Assembly: GCF_003253735.1 (NCBI RefSeq)
Contig: NZ_QKYW01000001.1
Coordinates: 1,054,001-1,118,000 of the forward strand
Direction: 5' to 3'
Length of the DNA stretch: 64,000 bases
Source: Pseudomonas sp. URMO17WK12:I2
GTDB taxonomy: Bacteria > Pseudomonadota > Gammaproteobacteria > Pseudomonadales > Pseudomonadaceae
Under the pieces are notes generated by a model that saw nothing but the letters and a program-made list of their open reading frames with translations, made no database searches and was not told the origin of the DNA. A program made the position numbers and the translations under genes. Shown here piece after piece: positions 45,652 through 54,988 of the stretch. Each line of letters starts with the position of its first letter. Position 1 is the first letter of the stretch.

Positions 45652-46515
45652 ATGATCCACAGCATGACAGCCTTCGCCCGCACCGAGCAGGCAGGTGCCA
45701 ACGGCACCCTGAGCTGGGAGCTGCGCTCGGTCAACCACCGCTACCTCGAACCCCACCTGCGCCTGCCGGAAGCTTTTCGCGACCTAGAGGGAGCGGTTCG
45801 CGAGGCGCTGCGCCAGGGGCTGTCGCGCGGCAAGGTGGAATGCACCCTGCGCTTTACCGAAGAGAGCACCGGCAAGCCGCTGCAGGTCGATCGCGAGCGG
45901 GCCACCCAACTGATTGCCGCCGCCGAAACCGTCGCGGCCCTGATCAAGCAGCCCGCGCCGCTGAACCCGCTGGAAGTGCTCGGCTGGCCCGGCGTGCTGG
46001 TGGCCGACAGCAGCGACCCGCAAGCGCTCAACAAAGCTGCGCTGGAGCTGTTCGGCAAGGCCCTCGACGAGCTGAAGAATGGCCGCGGCCGCGAAGGCGC
46101 GGAGCTGGCCAAGCTGCTCAATGAGCGCCTCGACAGCATGCTCGAGGAAGTCGCTGCGTTGCGTGAGCTGGTGCCGCAAATGCTCGAAGCGCAGCGTCAG
46201 AAGATCATCGAGCGCTGCCGCGAGATGCAGGCCGAACTGGATCCGCAGCGCCTGGAGCAGGAGCTGGTGATGCTCGCGCAAAAGAGCGATGTCGCCGAAG
46301 AGCTGGATCGCCTGAGCACCCACGTCACCGAAGTTCGCCGCGTGCTGAAAGCCGGCGGCGCGGCAGGCCGGCGCCTGGATTTTCTGATGCAGGAACTCAA
46401 CCGCGAAGCCAACACCCTGGGTTCGAAGGCGTTCGACCCGCGCAGCACCCAGGCCGCGGTCAACCTCAAGGTGCTGATCGAGCAAATGCGCGAGCAGGTG
46501 CAGAATATCGAATAA
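45652..46515 (+). CDS. yicC: YicC family endoribonuclease / RNA-turnover protein
   Basis: A protein of 287 residues, the same length as E. coli YicC. It opens MIHSMTAFARTEQAGANGTL with GAGG eight bases upstream, and carries LRSVNHRYLEPHLRLPEAFR, LRQGLSRGKVECTLRF, and the C-terminal DUF1732 part AGRRLDFLMQELNREANTLG with SKAFDPRSTQAAVNLKVLIE. YicC proteins are reported to be RNases that affect small RNAs and stationary-phase growth. It is followed by repeat copy 4 and gmk. Confidence 0.95.
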   Translation: MIHSMTAFARTEQAGANGTLSWELRSVNHRYLEPHLRLPEAFRDLEGAVREALRQGLSRGKVECTLRFTEESTGKPLQVDRERATQLIAAAETVAALIKQPAPLNPLEVLGWPGVLVADSSDPQALNKAALELFGKALDELKNGRGREGAELAKLLNERLDSMLEEVAALRELVPQMLEAQRQKIIERCREMQAELDPQRLEQELVMLAQKSDVAEELDRLSTHVTEVRRVLKAGGAAGRRLDFLMQELNREANTLGSKAFDPRSTQAAVNLKVLIEQMREQVQNIE

Positions 46516-46519
46516 GCGG

Positions 46520-46675
46520 CTAAAAACTAGCTGCGTTGCCATCGCGGCGTTAAAAACAGACTCGAGCGCGAGTCCGATCAAAATGCTCATGTACTACTCA
46601 TACACTCCGCTTTTTCATCTGTTTTTGCGGGGCCTCCATCGGTATTGCGCTGCCTGCCTCGCCTACGTTTTTTAA
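46520..46675 (+). repeat. Interspersed repeat, copy 4 of 4 (most diverged)
   Basis: The core reads GCGGCGTTAAAAACAGACTC, GCGAGTCCGATCAAAATGCT (shared with copy 1), CTCCGCTTTTTC and CTGTTTTTGCGGGGCC (shared with copy 3). The ends are weaker than in the other copies (CTAAAAACTAG against a reversed TTTAAAAAACGTAG), but GCTGCGTTGCCATCGC and TGCCTCGCCTACG resemble copy 1. It starts about 5 bp after the yicC stop and runs to within 62 bp of gmk. Confidence 0.72.
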
Positions 46676-46691
46676 AAAAGAAGCCAGATAG

Positions 46692-47357
<666 letters not shown>

Positions 47358-47365
47358 AGCAAAGC

Positions 47366-47391
47366 GGATGGGCGGTCAAAACCGTCCATCC
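47366..47391. terminator. Hairpin after gmk, without a T tract
   Basis: GGATGGGCGGT-CAAA-ACCGTCCATCC forms an 11-bp stem with one G-T pair, eight bases after the gmk stop. No T run follows, so it may end transcription only partly or stabilise the 3' end ahead of rpoZ. Confidence 0.5.
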
Positions 47392-47533
47392 AGGCAGCGA
47401 AAATCTCGTCCGGCGTTGCGAACTGGTGCCTCTCAGCGAGTTTCGCTTCCCTTAATGCTGGCGTTTTTCTAGACTATTCAGTCCGCTCGCCCATTCGGGC
47501 CCAGCCAATTTTGCATTCGCTACGAGGAACACC

Positions 47534-47797
47534 ATGGCTCGCGTTACCGTTGAAGACTGCCTGGACAACGTCGATAACCGCTTCGAGCTGGTCATGCTTG
47601 CCACCAAGCGCGCTCGTCAAATCGCCACTGGCGGCAAAGAGCCGAAAGTAGCGTGGGAAAACGACAAGCCGACCGTGGTCGCCCTGCGCGAAATCGCCAG
47701 CGGCCTGGTTGACGCCGAAATCGTCGCCCAAGAAGACATCATCGAAGAAGAACCGCTGTTCGCAGCCTTCGAGGAAGAGGCGAACGAGCCTCTGTAA
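47534..47797 (+). CDS. rpoZ: RNA polymerase omega subunit
   Basis: A protein of 87 residues starting [20 protein letters not shown], followed by [14 protein letters not shown] and [15 protein letters not shown], all typical of omega. It helps assemble RNA polymerase and forms part of a ppGpp site. GAGGAA lies ten bases before the ATG. As in E. coli it stands between gmk and spoT. Confidence 0.97.
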   Translation: MARVTVEDCLDNVDNRFELVMLATKRARQIATGGKEPKVAWENDKPTVVALREIASGLVDAEIVAQEDIIEEEPLFAAFEEEANEPL

Positions 47798-47857
47798 GCC
47801 TATGCCGGGTCGAAAGCGTACGTCGCAGGTGCACAAGACGCGGCATGGGGGCCACTC

Positions 47858-49966
47858 ATGCCGAGTATAGACGCCCTCGCCGACAGGCTTTCGGGATACC
47901 TGGGCGACGAACAGGTCAACCTCGTTCGTCGCGCCTACTTCTACGCCGAACAGGCGCACGATGGCCAGCGCCGCCGCAGCGGTGAAGCCTACGTGACCCA
48001 TCCGCTGGCCGTGGCCAGCATCCTCGCCGACATGCACATGGACCATCAGAGCCTGATGGCCGCCATGCTGCACGACGTGATCGAAGACACCGGCATCGCC
48101 AAGGAAGCCCTGCACGCGCAGTTCGGCGAGTCCGTGGCGGAGCTGGTGGATGGGGTCAGCAAGCTGACCCAGATGAACTTCGAGACCAAGGCCGAGGCCC
48201 AGGCCGAGAACTTCCAGAAGATGGCCATGGCCATGGCGCGCGACATCCGCGTGATCCTGGTCAAGCTGGCCGATCGCCTGCACAACATGCGCACCCTGGA
48301 AGTGCTGTCCGGTGAGAAACGCCGGCGCATCGCCAAGGAAACCCTGGAAATCTACGCGCCCATCGCCAACCGATTGGGCATGCACAGCATGCGCGTGGAG
48401 TTCGAGGACCTGGGTTTCAAGGCCATGCATCCGATGCGCTCCGAACGCATTCGCGCCGCCGTGCGCCGCGCCCGGGGCAACCGCAAGGAAATCGTCACGC
48501 GCATCGAGGAGTCGCTGCTGCACTGCCTCGAGCGCGAAGGCCTGAGCGGCGAAGTGGTGGGCCGCGAGAAGCATCTGTACAGCATTTACCAGAAGATGCG
48601 CGGCAAGCGTAAGTCGTTCAACGAGATCATGGACGTGTACGCCTTCCGCATCGTGGTCGACAAGGTCGACACCTGCTACCGCGTGCTTGGCGCCGTGCAC
48701 AACCTGTACAAACCGCTGCCGGGGCGCTTCAAGGACTACATCGCGATTCCCAAGGCCAACGGCTACCAGTCGCTGCACACCACGCTGTTCGGCATGCATG
48801 GCGTGCCCATCGAGATCCAGATCCGCACCCGCGAGATGGAAGAGATGGCCAATAACGGCATCGCCGCGCACTGGCTGTACAAGTCCAGCGAGGACGAACT
48901 GCCCAAGGGCAACCACGCCCGTGCGCGCCAGTGGGTCAAGGGCGTGCTGGAGCTGCAGCAACGCGCTGGCAACTCACTGGAATTCATCGAAAGCGTGAAG
49001 ATCGACCTGTTCCCGGACGAGGTCTACGTGTTCACGCCCAAGGGCCGCATCATGGAGCTGCCGAAGGGCTCCACGGCGGTGGATTTCGCCTACGCGGTGC
49101 ATACCGACGTTGGCAATACCTGTATCGCCTGCCGCATCAACCGCCGCCTGGCACCGTTGTCCCAGGCCCTGGAAAGCGGCTCCACGGTGGAAATCGTCAG
49201 CGCACCGGGCGCACGGCCCAATCCGGCATGGCTGAACTTCGTGGTCACCGGCAAGGCGCGCACCCATATCCGTCATGCACTGAAGCTGCAGCGCCGCTCG
49301 GAGTCGGTGAACCTTGGCGAGCGCCTGCTCAACAAGGTGCTGGCCAGCTTCGAGACCCACCTCGACAAGGTGCCGGCCGAGCGCCAGTTGGCGGTACTCA
49401 ACGAATACCGCCTGGAAACCTTCGACGACCTGCTCGAAGACATCGGTCTGGGCAACCGCATGGCCTATGTGGTGGCGCGCCGCCTGCTGGCCAGCGACGG
49501 CGAGGAGCTGCCCAACGCCGAAGGCCCCCTGGCGATTCGCGGCACCGAGGGCCTGGTGCTCAGCTACGCCAAGTGCTGTACGCCGATCCCGGGCGACCCG
49601 ATCGTCGGCCACCTCTCGGCGGGCAAGGGCATGGTGGTGCACATGGACACCTGCCGGAACATCAGCGAAGTACGCCACAACCCGGAAAAGTGCATCCAGC
49701 TGGCCTGGGCCAAGGATGTGACCGGCGAATTCAACGTCGAACTGCGGGTCGAGCTGGAGCACCAGCGCGGTCTCATCGCCCTGCTGGCCGGCAGCGTCAA
49801 TGCAGCCGACGGCAACATCGAGAAGATCAGCATGGATGAGCGCGACGGCCGCGTCAGCGTGGTCCAGCTGGTGGTCAGCGTGCATGACCGTGTGCACCTG
49901 GCGCGAGTGATCAAGAAGCTGCGCACCCTGCCCGGCGTCATGCGCATCACCCGCACCAAGGCGTGA
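47858..49966 (+). CDS. spoT: SpoT, bifunctional (p)ppGpp synthetase/hydrolase
   Basis: A protein of 702 residues (E. coli 702). The HD hydrolase domain is near residues 45-155: YVTHPLAVASILADM, AAMLHDVIEDTGIAKE and VKLADRLHNMRTLEVL. The synthetase domain follows at about 230-345: IMDVYAFRIVVDKVDTCYRV, GRFKDYIAIPKANGYQSLHT and IQIRTREMEEMANNGIAAHW. A TGS domain (VYVFTPKGRIMELPKGSTAV) lies at 386-447, and a C-terminal ACT domain at about 628-702. It sets ppGpp levels in response to starvation. It is downstream of rpoZ, which shares in ppGpp sensing. Confidence 0.97.
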   Translation: MPSIDALADRLSGYLGDEQVNLVRRAYFYAEQAHDGQRRRSGEAYVTHPLAVASILADMHMDHQSLMAAMLHDVIEDTGIAKEALHAQFGESVAELVDGVSKLTQMNFETKAEAQAENFQKMAMAMARDIRVILVKLADRLHNMRTLEVLSGEKRRRIAKETLEIYAPIANRLGMHSMRVEFEDLGFKAMHPMRSERIRAAVRRARGNRKEIVTRIEESLLHCLEREGLSGEVVGREKHLYSIYQKMRGKRKSFNEIMDVYAFRIVVDKVDTCYRVLGAVHNLYKPLPGRFKDYIAIPKANGYQSLHTTLFGMHGVPIEIQIRTREMEEMANNGIAAHWLYKSSEDELPKGNHARARQWVKGVLELQQRAGNSLEFIESVKIDLFPDEVYVFTPKGRIMELPKGSTAVDFAYAVHTDVGNTCIACRINRRLAPLSQALESGSTVEIVSAPGARPNPAWLNFVVTGKARTHIRHALKLQRRSESVNLGERLLNKVLASFETHLDKVPAERQLAVLNEYRLETFDDLLEDIGLGNRMAYVVARRLLASDGEELPNAEGPLAIRGTEGLVLSYAKCCTPIPGDPIVGHLSAGKGMVVHMDTCRNISEVRHNPEKCIQLAWAKDVTGEFNVELRVELEHQRGLIALLAGSVNAADGNIEKISMDERDGRVSVVQLVVSVHDRVHLARVIKKLRTLPGVMRITRTKA

Positions 49967-50091
49967 CCTGTCGCGCCACTGCTGCGCTCAAGAGGACCGC
50001 TCCACTCAGCAGCGCTGCCTGGAAGCGTCACCGCTTATCCCAAAGGCGCAGCGATGCCTGCCGCGGCTTGAGGCCGAGAACGTCAGCCTGT

Positions 50092-50129
50092 AGCCTGCCT
50101 GCATCCGTCTTGCAGCCTGAGGCTGCCCT
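50092..50129. repeat. Short AGCCTG-type repeat before ridA
   Basis: Several AGCCTG units (TCAGCCTGTAGCCTGCCT, then TTGCAGCCTGAGGCTGCCC) immediately ahead of the ridA ribosome site. It has the same layout as the AGCTTG run before yqgE at 24771-24800. Confidence 0.35.
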
Positions 50130-50144
50130 ATCAAGGAGTTCTCC

Positions 50145-50525
50145 ATGAGCAAGAGCGTCATCACCAGCGACAAGGCCCCGGCCGCCATCGGCACCTACTC
50201 CCAGGCCATCAAGGCCGGCAACACCGTCTACCTGTCCGGGCAGATCCCGCTGGACCCCAAGACCATGGAACTGGTTGAAGGCTTCGAGGCGCAGACCGTG
50301 CAGGTCTTCGAGAACCTCAAGTCGGTGATCGAGGCTGCCGGCGGCTCGTTCAAGGACGTGGTCAAGCTGAACATCTTCCTCACCGACCTTTCCCACTTCG
50401 CCACCGTCAACGAAGTCATGGGCCGCTACTTCCAGCAGCCCTACCCGGCACGCGCCGCCATTGGCGTGGCTGCCCTGCCGAAAGGTGCTCAGGTGGAAAT
50501 GGACGGCATCCTGGTCATCGACTGA
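50145..50525 (+). CDS. ridA: RidA family imine/enamine deaminase
   Basis: A protein of 126 residues. It hydrolyses reactive 2-aminoacrylate and related imines formed by PLP enzymes. Typical parts: [35 protein letters not shown], the middle [20 protein letters not shown] and [20 protein letters not shown], which holds the catalytic Arg (in PARAA) and the acidic residue near the C-terminus. AAGGAG lies seven to eight bases upstream. It follows spoT, as in many gammaproteobacteria. Confidence 0.96.
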   Translation: MSKSVITSDKAPAAIGTYSQAIKAGNTVYLSGQIPLDPKTMELVEGFEAQTVQVFENLKSVIEAAGGSFKDVVKLNIFLTDLSHFATVNEVMGRYFQQPYPARAAIGVAALPKGAQVEMDGILVID

Positions 50526-50535
50526 CTTGCCGCAC

Positions 50536-50557
50536 GCCCGGAGCAACGCCTCCGGGC
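50536..50557. terminator. Hairpin between convergent ridA and the epimerase-like gene
   Basis: GCCCGGAG-CAACGC-CTCCGGGC, an 8-bp perfect stem 11 bases after the ridA stop and 9 bases from the other gene's stop. There is no T tract on either side, so the terminator call rests on position and stem strength. Confidence 0.6.
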
Positions 50558-50565
50558 TCTGGCCT

Positions 50566-51423
50566 TCAGCGACCCTGCAGCACCGCGGCATAGCCCTCGC
50601 GATAACTCGGATACAGCGGCGCCCAGCCCAACGCCCGCGCGCGCGCATTGCTGCAGCGTTTGCTACCGGAGCGGCGCACAGCTGAATCATCCGACCAATG
50701 CTCGACACCGAGCTGCTGACGCAGCCAGCCGACCACCTCATGCAGCGGCGCCGGCTCGTCATCCACGCCGATATAGCAGTCATCCAGCGTCTTGCCAGCC
50801 CGATCGGCCTGCAGCAGAAACGCCAACAACCCGGCCGCATCATCGGCATGAATCCGATTGCCATATAGCGGTGGCTCGACCGCCACGCGATAGCCCATGC
50901 GCACCTGCTTGAGCAGCCACTCACGACCCGGCCCGTAGATCCCGGTCAGGCGCACAACCGTGGCAGGCACGTCACTGCCCAGGGCCTGTTGCTCGGCCTC
51001 GCGCATGATCCGCCCCGAATAACTCTGCGCCTCGGCCGGCGAAGCCTCATCGACCCAGCCGCCATCGGCCTGGGCGTATACGCCACTACTGGACACGAAC
51101 AGCAAACGCTTGGGGCGCTGCCCGCGAGCCTGCAGCCAGCTCAACACATGTCGCAGCCCGTCGACATAGGCGCGCCGGTAACCCGGTTCGTCATGCTCGG
51201 TGGCAGCGGCGCTGTACACCAGGTAATCCAGCTCGCCCTGGGGCCACTGGTCGGGGCAATCCGCCTGGTGCAGATCGCCGGCCACCGGCGCGATGCCCGC
51301 TGGCAGTTCCGACACGCTGCGGCGCATGCCGTAGACCTGCCAGCCTGCATCGCGCAGACGTACGGCCAGCCGGCCACCCACATCACCACAGCCGGCGATC
51401 AGCGCACTCGCACCCTTACTCAT
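50566..51423 (-). CDS. NAD(P)-dependent epimerase/dehydratase family (SDR) protein
   Basis: A protein of 285 residues starting MSKGASALIAGCGDVGGRLA, with GAGGGG upstream. The Rossmann loop reads AGCGDVGGRL, a variant of GxxGxxG. Later marks are LDYLVYSAAATEHDEPGYRR, LLFVSSSGVYAQADGGWVDE, the catalytic YSGR (Y in the position of YxxxK, with R for K) and VRLTGIYGPGREWLL. This YeeZ-like group of extended SDRs has no assigned substrate. The change of the catalytic lysine to arginine is worth noting. It is convergent with ridA. Confidence 0.82.
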   Translation of the reverse strand: MSKGASALIAGCGDVGGRLAVRLRDAGWQVYGMRRSVSELPAGIAPVAGDLHQADCPDQWPQGELDYLVYSAAATEHDEPGYRRAYVDGLRHVLSWLQARGQRPKRLLFVSSSGVYAQADGGWVDEASPAEAQSYSGRIMREAEQQALGSDVPATVVRLTGIYGPGREWLLKQVRMGYRVAVEPPLYGNRIHADDAAGLLAFLLQADRAGKTLDDCYIGVDDEPAPLHEVVGWLRQQLGVEHWSDDSAVRRSGSKRCSNARARALGWAPLYPSYREGYAAVLQGR

Positions 51424-51592
51424 CCGATCCCCTCTCAAGCTATCGGGCGCTCGAAAAAAGCGCCATAAACGTAATAAAGTTACACCAAAGCTTTCACGAA
51501 CAAGAATTACTTGCAATAATGCTTAGCCTTTTTTTCCCGCGCCGGCTCGCTGCCCGCGCAGGTTACCGTCCCCACACTTAGGTCCGGCAAGC

Positions 51593-52729
51593 ATGAACTC
51601 TAACGCCCATAGCGCCAAGCCAACCACCGTCGCCGTTCGGCCGCAACGCCTCGGCGCCTTCCTCGCCCTGCTGCTCAGCCTGACACTGGCGCCAGCCGTG
51701 GGCTTCGCTGATCAGTCGGCTCCGGCACAACCTGCGCCCGGTGCTCAGCCCGCTGCTGGCGCCAGTGCGCAGCCACCAGCCGCGCAAGCGGATGCAGCGC
51801 CGGCCGTACCAGCAGTCGACCCACGCCTTGTAGAAGAAATGCAGGCCAGAATCGATGCGCTCGGCCCCGACGCCACACCTGAACAGGTGAACCAGACTCG
51901 CGACCAGTTCCTTCTGGAAAAAGGTGCGTCCCAGGAAACCATCGACAAGCTTCGCGAATTCAGCAGCTCTCTGGAAAAATTCGCCGCTGGAAACGACTCT
52001 GCCGCCGAAGCCGAACAGGCCTTCCACGACCTGTCGCCGTGGGGCATGTACCAAAGCGCCGACGTGGTCGTGAAAAGCGTGATGATCGGCCTGGTACTGG
52101 CGTCGATCCTGACCTGGACCATCTGGATCGCCAAGACCATCGAACTGGTCACCGCGCGCCGCCGCCTGCGCCGCGAGATCGTCGAACTCAAGGGTGCTCG
52201 CAACCTGGCTCAGGCCAGTGACCAGGCCCGCGCCAAGCACAGCTTCAGCGAAATCCTCATCGAGGATGCCCGTGAAGAACTGAAACTCTCGGCCAGCAGC
52301 CGTGAGAAAGAAGGCATCAAGGAGCGCGTCAGCTTCCGCCTCGAGCGCCTGGTAGGCGCCTGCGGCCGCGACATGAGCAAGGGTACCGGCGTGCTCGCCA
52401 CCATCGGTTCCACCGCGCCCTTCGTCGGCCTGTTCGGCACCGTGTGGGGCATCATGAACAGCTTCATCGGCATCGCCAAAACCCAGACAACCAATCTCGC
52501 GGTTGTCGCCCCCGGTATCGCCGAAGCCTTGCTGGCCACGGCGCTGGGTCTGGTCGCGGCGATTCCGGCGGTGATCATCTACAACGCCTTCTCGCGCTCG
52601 ATCAGTGCCTACAAGGCCCAGGTCGCCGATGCCTCGGCCCAGGTGCTGCTACTGGTGAGCCGTGACCTGGACATGCAGCCGCCGGCTCATGACCGCACCC
52701 AGCAACCTCACGTGGTCAAGGTGGGTTAA
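51593..52729 (+). CDS. exbB: ExbB, TonB-system energising membrane protein
   Basis: A protein of 378 residues. Residues 1-40 form a signal-like segment (GAFLALLLSLTLAPAVGFA), followed by an Ala/Pro/Gln-rich stretch and a helical periplasmic part (about 75-145). The first core membrane helix is at about 160-185 (KSVMIGLVLASILTWTIWIA). The last two are within FVGLFGTVWGIMNSFIGIAK and EALLATALGLVAAIPAVIIY. The extension of about 130 residues makes it longer than E. coli ExbB (244), as in other pseudomonads. With ExbD it uses the proton gradient to drive TonB. It heads exbB-exbD-tonB. Confidence 0.95.
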   Translation: MNSNAHSAKPTTVAVRPQRLGAFLALLLSLTLAPAVGFADQSAPAQPAPGAQPAAGASAQPPAAQADAAPAVPAVDPRLVEEMQARIDALGPDATPEQVNQTRDQFLLEKGASQETIDKLREFSSSLEKFAAGNDSAAEAEQAFHDLSPWGMYQSADVVVKSVMIGLVLASILTWTIWIAKTIELVTARRRLRREIVELKGARNLAQASDQARAKHSFSEILIEDAREELKLSASSREKEGIKERVSFRLERLVGACGRDMSKGTGVLATIGSTAPFVGLFGTVWGIMNSFIGIAKTQTTNLAVVAPGIAEALLATALGLVAAIPAVIIYNAFSRSISAYKAQVADASAQVLLLVSRDLDMQPPAHDRTQQPHVVKVG

Positions 52730-52733
52730 GACC

Positions 52734-53162
52734 ATGGGGCTTCATCTCAACGAAAACGGCGGCGACGATCTCCAGGAAAACCACGAGATCAACGTCACGC
52801 CCTTCATCGACGTCATGCTGGTACTGCTGATCATCTTCATGGTCGCCGCACCGCTGGCCACCGTCGACGTGAAGATCGACCTGCCCGCCTCCAGCGCCAA
52901 ACCGGCGCCACGACCGGACAAGCCGATCTACCTGAGCATCAAGGAAGACAACAAGCTGTTTCTGGACAACAACGAGGTACAGCCAGCCATGCTTGGCGCC
53001 GCGCTGGACAAGCTGACCCAGAATGACAAGGAAAAGACCATCTTCGTGCGGGGTGACAAGGGCGTCGAATATGGCGACCTGATGGAGGTCATGGACACCC
53101 TGCGCGGCACCGGTTACCTGAAGATTGGCCTGGTAGGCCTGGAGACGGTCGGCGCGCAATGA
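52734..53162 (+). CDS. exbD: ExbD, TonB-system proton channel subunit
   Basis: A protein of 142 residues starting MGLHLNENGGDDLQENHEIN. One membrane helix (about 22-42, PFIDVMLVLLIIFMVAAPL) contains the essential membrane aspartate, in FIDVML, at about residue 25. The periplasmic domain has PIYLSIKEDNKLFLDNNEV and TIFVRGDKGVEYGDLMEVMD. It lies 4 bp after exbB, and its stop overlaps the tonB start (ATGA). Confidence 0.96.
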   Translation: MGLHLNENGGDDLQENHEINVTPFIDVMLVLLIIFMVAAPLATVDVKIDLPASSAKPAPRPDKPIYLSIKEDNKLFLDNNEVQPAMLGAALDKLTQNDKEKTIFVRGDKGVEYGDLMEVMDTLRGTGYLKIGLVGLETVGAQ

Positions 53163-53902
53163 AGAAATCCAGCCGCACGCTCTCCTGGGTCGCCAGCCTG
53201 GCCGTCGTGGTCGGGCTGCACGTCGGCCTGTTCCTCTGGGCCATGTACTGGCAGCCCCAGGCGATGCCCGTCGAACTGCCGCCACCGGCAGCGATGATCG
53301 TCGAGCTGGAGCCCTTGCCGCCAGCCGCGCCCAAGCCTGCACCGCCGCCACCACCGGAAGTGGTTCCGGAGGAGCCCGAGCCGCAGCCGAAAATCGCCGA
53401 AGCGCCAAAGCCGACGCTGGCGGTGACGCCGCCCAAGCCGAAACCCAAGCCAAAGCCGCCGAAGCCCAAGCCGCCCGAGCCCAAGCCACCGGAGCCTCAG
53501 GAGCAGCCACCGCAAGAGGCACCGCCTGCGCCACCGGCCCCGGCCGAAGCCAAGCCGGCCGCCCCCCAGCAGGCACCTGTCAGCGCGCCGAGCAAGGCCG
53601 AGAAAACCTGGCAAAGCGAGTTGCTGGCCCACCTGGCGAAGTACAAGAAGTACCCCGAAGATGCCCGCCGTCGCGGCCTCGAGGGAGTGAATCGCCTGCG
53701 CTTCGTAGTCGACGCGAACGGTAGGGTGCTGTCGTACGAGCTGGTTGGCAAATCCAGCAGTGCATCACTGGACCGCGCCACGCTGCAGATGATCCGTCGT
53801 GCCCAGCCGCTGCCCAAGCCGCCGGCTGAAATGCTCAACAACGGCAGCATCGAGATCGTCGCGCCGTTCGTCTACTCCCTGGATCGCGGTCGCGGTCGCT
53901 GA
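53159..53902 (+). CDS. tonB: TonB, energy transducer
   Basis: A protein of 247 residues. An N-terminal membrane helix (about 10-29, WVASLAVVVGLHVGLFLWAM) carries the histidine of the SxxxH motif. A very proline- and lysine-rich linker follows (about 40-145, many KP/EP steps such as PPKPKPKPKPPKPKPPEPKP). A C-terminal TonB domain closes it (about 155-240: LAHLAKYKKYPEDARRRGLE, GVNRLRFVVDANGRVLSYEL, IEIVAPFVYSLD). It couples the inner-membrane ExbBD motor to outer-membrane receptors for iron and vitamin uptake. Exact Fur control is not visible. Confidence 0.95.
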   Translation: MKKSSRTLSWVASLAVVVGLHVGLFLWAMYWQPQAMPVELPPPAAMIVELEPLPPAAPKPAPPPPPEVVPEEPEPQPKIAEAPKPTLAVTPPKPKPKPKPPKPKPPEPKPPEPQEQPPQEAPPAPPAPAEAKPAAPQQAPVSAPSKAEKTWQSELLAHLAKYKKYPEDARRRGLEGVNRLRFVVDANGRVLSYELVGKSSSASLDRATLQMIRRAQPLPKPPAEMLNNGSIEIVAPFVYSLDRGRGR

Positions 53903-53916
53903 TCCCGCCCCCTCCA

Positions 53917-53942
53917 GCTACCCCGGCAAACGCCGGGGCAGC
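53917..53942. terminator. Hairpin after tonB
   Basis: CCCCGGC-AAAC-GCCGGGG with AGCT on both sides extends the stem to about 11 bp, 15 bases after the tonB stop. No T tract follows, so it is a probable but not classical terminator before oxyR. Confidence 0.6.
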
Positions 53943-54056
53943 TGCCATCCCTTGCCCCACCGCGTTGGTGCTGACTGACATTATTTGAACGCCCTGAATA
54001 GTTGGTTCCACTGAAGACAGCGGCTATGCTTGGCGCCATCTCAATGGATTAAGACT

Positions 54057-54980
54057 ATGACCCTCACCGAACTGCGCTACATCGTGACGCTCGCCCAGGA
54101 ACAGCACTTCGGCCGTGCCGCAGAGCGCTGCCACGTCAGCCAGCCAACCTTGTCGGTCGGGGTCAAGAAGCTCGAGGACGAACTCGGCGTATTGATCTTC
54201 GAGCGCAGCAAGAGCGCGGTGCGTCTGACGCCGGTCGGTGAGGGCATCGTCACCCAGGCGCAGAAGGTGCTGGAGCAGGCCCAGGGCATTCGCGAACTGG
54301 CCCAGGCCGGCAAGAATCAGCTGGCAGCGCCGCTGAAAATCGGCGCCATCTATACCGTCGGCCCTTATCTGTTCCCTCATCTGATTCCCCAGCTGCACCG
54401 CGTAGCGACGCAGATGCCGCTGTATATCGAGGAAAACTTTACCCACGTGCTGCGCGACAAGCTGCGCACCGGTGAGCTGGACGCGATCATCGTCGCCCTG
54501 CCGTTCCAGGAAGCCGACGTACTGACCCTGCCGCTGTATGACGAGCCGTTCTACGCATTGCTGCCGACCGGGCACCCGTGGACCGAGATGAAGACCATCG
54601 ACACCAAGCTGCTCAACGACAAGAGCCTGCTGCTGCTCGGTGAAGGCCACTGCTTCCGCGACCAGGTGCTGGAAGCCTGCCCGACCCTGCGCAAGGGCGA
54701 GGAGCACGCCAAGCACACCACGGTGGAGTCCAGCTCGCTGGAAACCATCCGCCACATGGTTGCCTCGGGCCTGGGTGTATCGATCCTGCCGTTCTCGGCG
54801 GTCGACAGCCATCACTACGCACCCGGGGTGATCGAAGTCCGCCCGCTCAGCCCGCCGGCGCCGTTCCGCACCGTGGCGATCGCCTGGCGCGCCAGCTTCC
54901 CGCGCCCCAAGGCCATCGAAGTGCTGGCCGACTCCATACGCCTGTGCTCGGTCGCCAAGCCACTGCCGCGTAACCCCTGA
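54057..54980 (+). CDS. oxyR: OxyR, peroxide-sensing LysR-type regulator
   Basis: A protein of 307 residues. The redox cysteines fall at C199 and C208 (GEGHCFRDQVLEACP) when the ATG at 54057 is used, the exact numbers of E. coli OxyR, which confirms that start. The N-terminal helix-turn-helix is LTELRYIVTLAQEQHFGRAA, ERCHVSQPTLSVGVKKLEDE. The effector domain includes LKIGAIYTVGPYLFPHLIPQ and VASGLGVSILPFSAVD. Peroxide forms the disulphide and turns on catalase, ahp and related genes. It is followed after 8 bp by recG, and cotranscription is likely. Confidence 0.98.
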   Translation: MTLTELRYIVTLAQEQHFGRAAERCHVSQPTLSVGVKKLEDELGVLIFERSKSAVRLTPVGEGIVTQAQKVLEQAQGIRELAQAGKNQLAAPLKIGAIYTVGPYLFPHLIPQLHRVATQMPLYIEENFTHVLRDKLRTGELDAIIVALPFQEADVLTLPLYDEPFYALLPTGHPWTEMKTIDTKLLNDKSLLLLGEGHCFRDQVLEACPTLRKGEEHAKHTTVESSSLETIRHMVASGLGVSILPFSAVDSHHYAPGVIEVRPLSPPAPFRTVAIAWRASFPRPKAIEVLADSIRLCSVAKPLPRNP

Positions 54981-54988
54981 GGATCGCC

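Noticed and set aside
51424..51592. Possible Fur box upstream of exbB (AT-rich GAATTACTTGCAATAATGC).
   Set aside because: It matches the GATAATGATAATCATTATC consensus poorly in any register, although iron control of this operon would be expected.
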